A stretch of DNA of 64,000 bases from Curvibacter sp. GWA2_63_95 (GTDB taxonomy: Bacteria > Pseudomonadota > Gammaproteobacteria > Burkholderiales > Burkholderiaceae_C): contig MGPB01000037.1 in assembly GCA_001795455.1 (NCBI GenBank), positions 37,310 to 101,309 on the forward strand. The letters are read 5' to 3'. This document shows positions 62,066 to 64,000 of this stretch, one piece after another. The notes under the pieces were generated by a model that worked only from the letters and a program-made list of their open reading frames with translations, was not told the DNA's origin and did not search any database. Each line of letters starts with the position of its first letter. Position 1 is the first letter of the stretch. The translations under genes and the position numbers were made by a program.

Positions 62066-62889
62066 GCAACAGCAAGTACATCGAAATCCAGGGCGTAGAA
62101 CAAACCTTCAAGACCAAGAAGGGCCTGTTCCCCGCGCTGCGCGACATCAACCTCACCGTGGCCAAGGGCGAATTTGTAGCGCTCATCGGGCACAGCGGCT
62201 GTGGCAAGTCCACGCTGCTCAACCTGATTGCCGGCCTGACCACGCCCACCGCAGGCAACCTGCTGTGTGCCAACCGCGAAATCGCAGGCCCCGGCCCGGA
62301 GCGTGCCGTGGTGTTCCAGAACCATTCGCTCCTGCCCTGGCTCACCTGCTTTGAGAACGTCTACCTGGGCGTGGAGCGCGTATTTGGTGCGGGCTCCAAG
62401 AGCACCGGTGCGGCGTCCGAGAACAAGGCCCAGTTGATGGCCCGCACCGATGCGGCACTCGCGTTGGTGGGCCTCACCGCCGCGGCACAAAAACGCCCTG
62501 GCGAAATCAGCGGTGGCATGAAGCAGCGCGTGGGCATCGCCCGGGCCCTGGCCATGGAGCCCAAGGTCTTGCTGATGGACGAGCCTTTTGGCGCGCTGGA
62601 CGCACTGACCCGCGCCAAGCTGCAGGACGAGTTGCTGGAGATCGTGGCGCGCACCCAAAGCACCGTGGTCATGGTCACGCACGATGTGGACGAGGCCGTG
62701 CTCTTGTCCGACAAGATCGTGATGATGACCAACGGCCCCGCCGCCACCATTGGTGAAGTGCTCAGCGTGGACCTGCCCCGCCCGCGCAACCGCGTGGCCC
62801 TGGCCGACAGCCCGCAGTACCTGCAGTACCGCAAGGCCGTGATCGACTTTTTGTACACACGCCAGGCCCACGTCGAAAAGGCAGCCTGA
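62062..62889 (+). CDS. nrtD: Nitrate ABC transporter ATP-binding protein
   Basis: This 275-residue ATPase has Walker A GHSGCGKST (about 43-51), signature ISGGMKQRVGIARAL and Walker B VLLMDEPFGALDALT, typical of the nitrate/sulfonate/taurine group. It lacks the C-terminal NrtA-like regulatory domain of NrtC. The ATG overlaps the nrtB stop (ATGA); the longer track ORF is a shadow of nrtB. Confidence 0.94.
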   Translation: MSNSKYIEIQGVEQTFKTKKGLFPALRDINLTVAKGEFVALIGHSGCGKSTLLNLIAGLTTPTAGNLLCANREIAGPGPERAVVFQNHSLLPWLTCFENVYLGVERVFGAGSKSTGAASENKAQLMARTDAALALVGLTAAAQKRPGEISGGMKQRVGIARALAMEPKVLLMDEPFGALDALTRAKLQDELLEIVARTQSTVVMVTHDVDEAVLLSDKIVMMTNGPAATIGEVLSVDLPRPRNRVALADSPQYLQYRKAVIDFLYTRQAHVEKAA

Positions 62890-62912
62890 GCACGCACACC
62901 CCCTGTGCCACC

Positions 62913-62943
62913 AAGGGCGCCCTGCGGGGCGCCCTTTTTTTGT
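62913..62943 (+). terminator. Intrinsic terminator after nrtD
   Basis: Arms GGGCGCC and GGCGCCC with a 6-base loop are followed by a run of T, 25 bases after the nrtD stop. The MFS gene downstream is therefore a separate transcription unit. Confidence 0.9.
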
Positions 62944-62963
62944 GCGCACGCCGCACCCAAATC

Positions 62964-63010
62964 AGGCACAAATCATGCTTGCACTTGGTCCAGCACGACC
63001 AACGAAGGTC
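62964..63010 (+). promoter_or_regulatory. Candidate sigma-54 promoter and single hexaloop hairpin before the nitrate MFS gene
   Basis: AGGCACAAATCATGCTT has GG and GC exactly 10 bases apart, a near-consensus -24/-12 element. Just after the expected start site is GACC-AACGAA-GGTC (62997-63010), a hexaloop with A at 1 and G at 4, like those of the ANTAR leader of nrtA. A second hairpin and an intrinsic terminator are not evident, so ANTAR control here is uncertain. Confidence 0.45.
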
Positions 63011-63134
63011 TAGCAATCTTGCGGTTGAGCGCCTGCCCTTCTGGTAGCGCACATTCGGTATCTGGTGCCTGAAAACGGCGCCCGTCGCTTCCGCGCCCCC
63101 CTCTCTCCCCACAGAACCTCTACGGAGCCCACCC

Positions 63135-64000
63135 ATGGCCGGATTTCGTCAATTCCTGAAAAGCGGACACACACCCACCCTGTTTGCCGCGTTTTTTTAC
63201 CTCATGTTCTCGTTCGTCATCTGGGTGATGAATGGCGCCATGGCCCCCTTCATCAGTGAGCAGTACCAACTGACGGCATCGCAAAAAGGTTTGCTGCTGT
63301 CCATCCCCATCGTGGCCGGGGCCATCATGCGTTTCCCGTTGGGGCTGCTGGCGCAGTATGTGGGGCGCAAGACGGCCACGATGGTGGAGCTTGTGCTGAT
63401 CACCTTCACCATGTCCTTTGGCTACTTCTTTGTGCACACCTATGACGACCTGCTCAAGATGGCTCTGCTGCTGGGCGTGGCCGGTGCTAGCTTTGGGGTG
63501 GCCATGTCATTGGGCTCGGGTTGGTACCCGCCCAAGTACAAGGGTCTGGCCATGGGCTTGGTGGGCGCGGGCAATGCAGGCACCGCACTGGCGGCACTGC
63601 TGGCACCGCCCCTGGCCCAGGCCTATGGCTGGCAAACCGTGTACGGCTTTGCCGCGCTGGCCTCGCTGGTACCCATGGCCGTGGTGCTCTTCATGGCCAA
63701 GGAGCCACCGGACCGTGACGAACACGCCAGCATGCGCCAGCACCTGGCCTGCCTGATGGAAAGCGACGGCTGGGTCTTCAGCCTGATTTACGTGGTCACG
63801 TTTGGTGGCTTTATCGGCATCGTGACCTTCCTGCCCACCTACTACTACGACCAGTTTGGTGTGAGCAAGGTGCAGGCCGGGCAGCTCACCATGCTGGCCG
63901 CGCTGATGGGGGCGGTGGTGCGCGTCGCCGGTGGCTGGATCTCCGACCACTGGGGCGGCGTGAACACGCTGACGGTGGTCTTGGTCATCGTCTCGCTGGC
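63135..64000 (+). CDS. MFS nitrate/nitrite transporter (NarK/NasA type), 3' end cut off
   Basis: The frame is open from ATG at 63135 to the window end (288 codons) and is missing from the track because it has no stop. The product begins MAGFRQFLKSGHTPTLF and has multiple membrane segments. The nitrate signature 'GLAMGLVGAGNAGTALAALL' follows 'GSGWYPPKYK', and conserved arginines are seen ('IMRFPLGLLAQYVGRKTA'). It would import nitrate or exchange nitrate/nitrite at the inner membrane. Assimilatory reductase genes probably follow downstream. Confidence 0.92.
   Translation, partial: MAGFRQFLKSGHTPTLFAAFFYLMFSFVIWVMNGAMAPFISEQYQLTASQKGLLLSIPIVAGAIMRFPLGLLAQYVGRKTATMVELVLITFTMSFGYFFVHTYDDLLKMALLLGVAGASFGVAMSLGSGWYPPKYKGLAMGLVGAGNAGTALAALLAPPLAQAYGWQTVYGFAALASLVPMAVVLFMAKEPPDRDEHASMRQHLACLMESDGWVFSLIYVVTFGGFIGIVTFLPTYYYDQFGVSKVQAGQLTMLAALMGAVVRVAGGWISDHWGGVNTLTVVLVIVSL

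Noticed and set aside
1-64000. CRISPR array, insertion sequence, prophage or rRNA
   Set aside because: No regularly spaced repeats, transposase or integrase motifs, phage structural genes or rRNA sequences were seen; the repeat family found is dispersed and irregularly spaced.

Overview
The window looks like a chromosomal segment of a high-GC betaproteobacterium of the order Burkholderiales, most likely family Comamonadaceae (Rhodoferax/Polaromonas/Acidovorax-like). This rests on protein flavour, on the core-gene order rpsO-pnp-qor-tpiA-secG-tRNA-Leu-nuoA..N-DUF2818-NUDIX-DUF1178, and on a dispersed short repeat typical in style of that group. It is an inference, not a database result. No prophage, transposase, CRISPR array or rRNA was seen.

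Layout. 1-8.1 kb: 3' end of miaA overlapping an orphan FtsX-type ABC ATPase; a periplasmic binding-like protein; a thiamine ABC importer (thiB-thiP-thiQ, minus strand) behind a clear TPP riboswitch; and a TonB-dependent receptor. 8.1-12.4 kb: a matching four-gene Fe-siderophore-type ABC importer. 12.4-17.6 kb: a five-gene minus-strand operon (DUF1800, DUF1501, saccharopine dehydrogenase-like, DoxX-like, DUF2269). 17.7-20.3 kb: a large FtsX-type permease that plausibly partners the ATPase at 0.8 kb. 20.3-25.0 kb: a gluconate-type module (gluconokinase plus TRAP transporter) facing a LacI-family regulator, with two identical perfect palindromic operators between them. 25.0-33.4 kb: DUF2917/LysR pair, SH3 protein and M48 protease, an AttH-like lipocalin protein, an ABC exporter, two small paralogous-tail proteins and glutamate dehydrogenase. 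33.4-54.3 kb: conserved core block with all 14 genes of NADH:quinone oxidoreductase, tRNA-Leu(GAG), secG, tpiA, qor, pnp, rpsO. 54.4-59.4 kb: an orphan amino-acid-type binding protein, Hsp20, tsaD, a GNAT enzyme, a NasT-like ANTAR regulator and an unknown protein. 59.4-64 kb: nitrate assimilation transport (nrtA-nrtB-nrtD, then a NarK/NasA-type MFS transporter cut by the window end).

How parts work together. The nitrate block is the most complete regulatory story. A textbook -24/-12 sigma-54 promoter is followed by a leader with two hairpins whose hexaloops have the A1/G4 pattern bound by ANTAR proteins. The second hairpin overlaps the 5' arm of a strong intrinsic terminator, and a NasT-like ANTAR protein is encoded just upstream. 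Nitrogen control of initiation plus nitrate control of antitermination is therefore predicted.

The strongest unexplained structure is a family of about 50-60 bp repeats, with at least nine good and two degenerate copies. Some lie between genes and some lie in frame inside genes (miaA, thiP, the FtsX permease, an ABC exporter, a binding protein, nrtB). Copies in the same orientation are read in the same frame and add similar peptides, much like the palindromic coding elements known from Rickettsia. A second oddity is that the ATPase, the permease and the AttH-like protein of one probable ABC system lie 28 kb apart, all on the plus strand and in the usual order.
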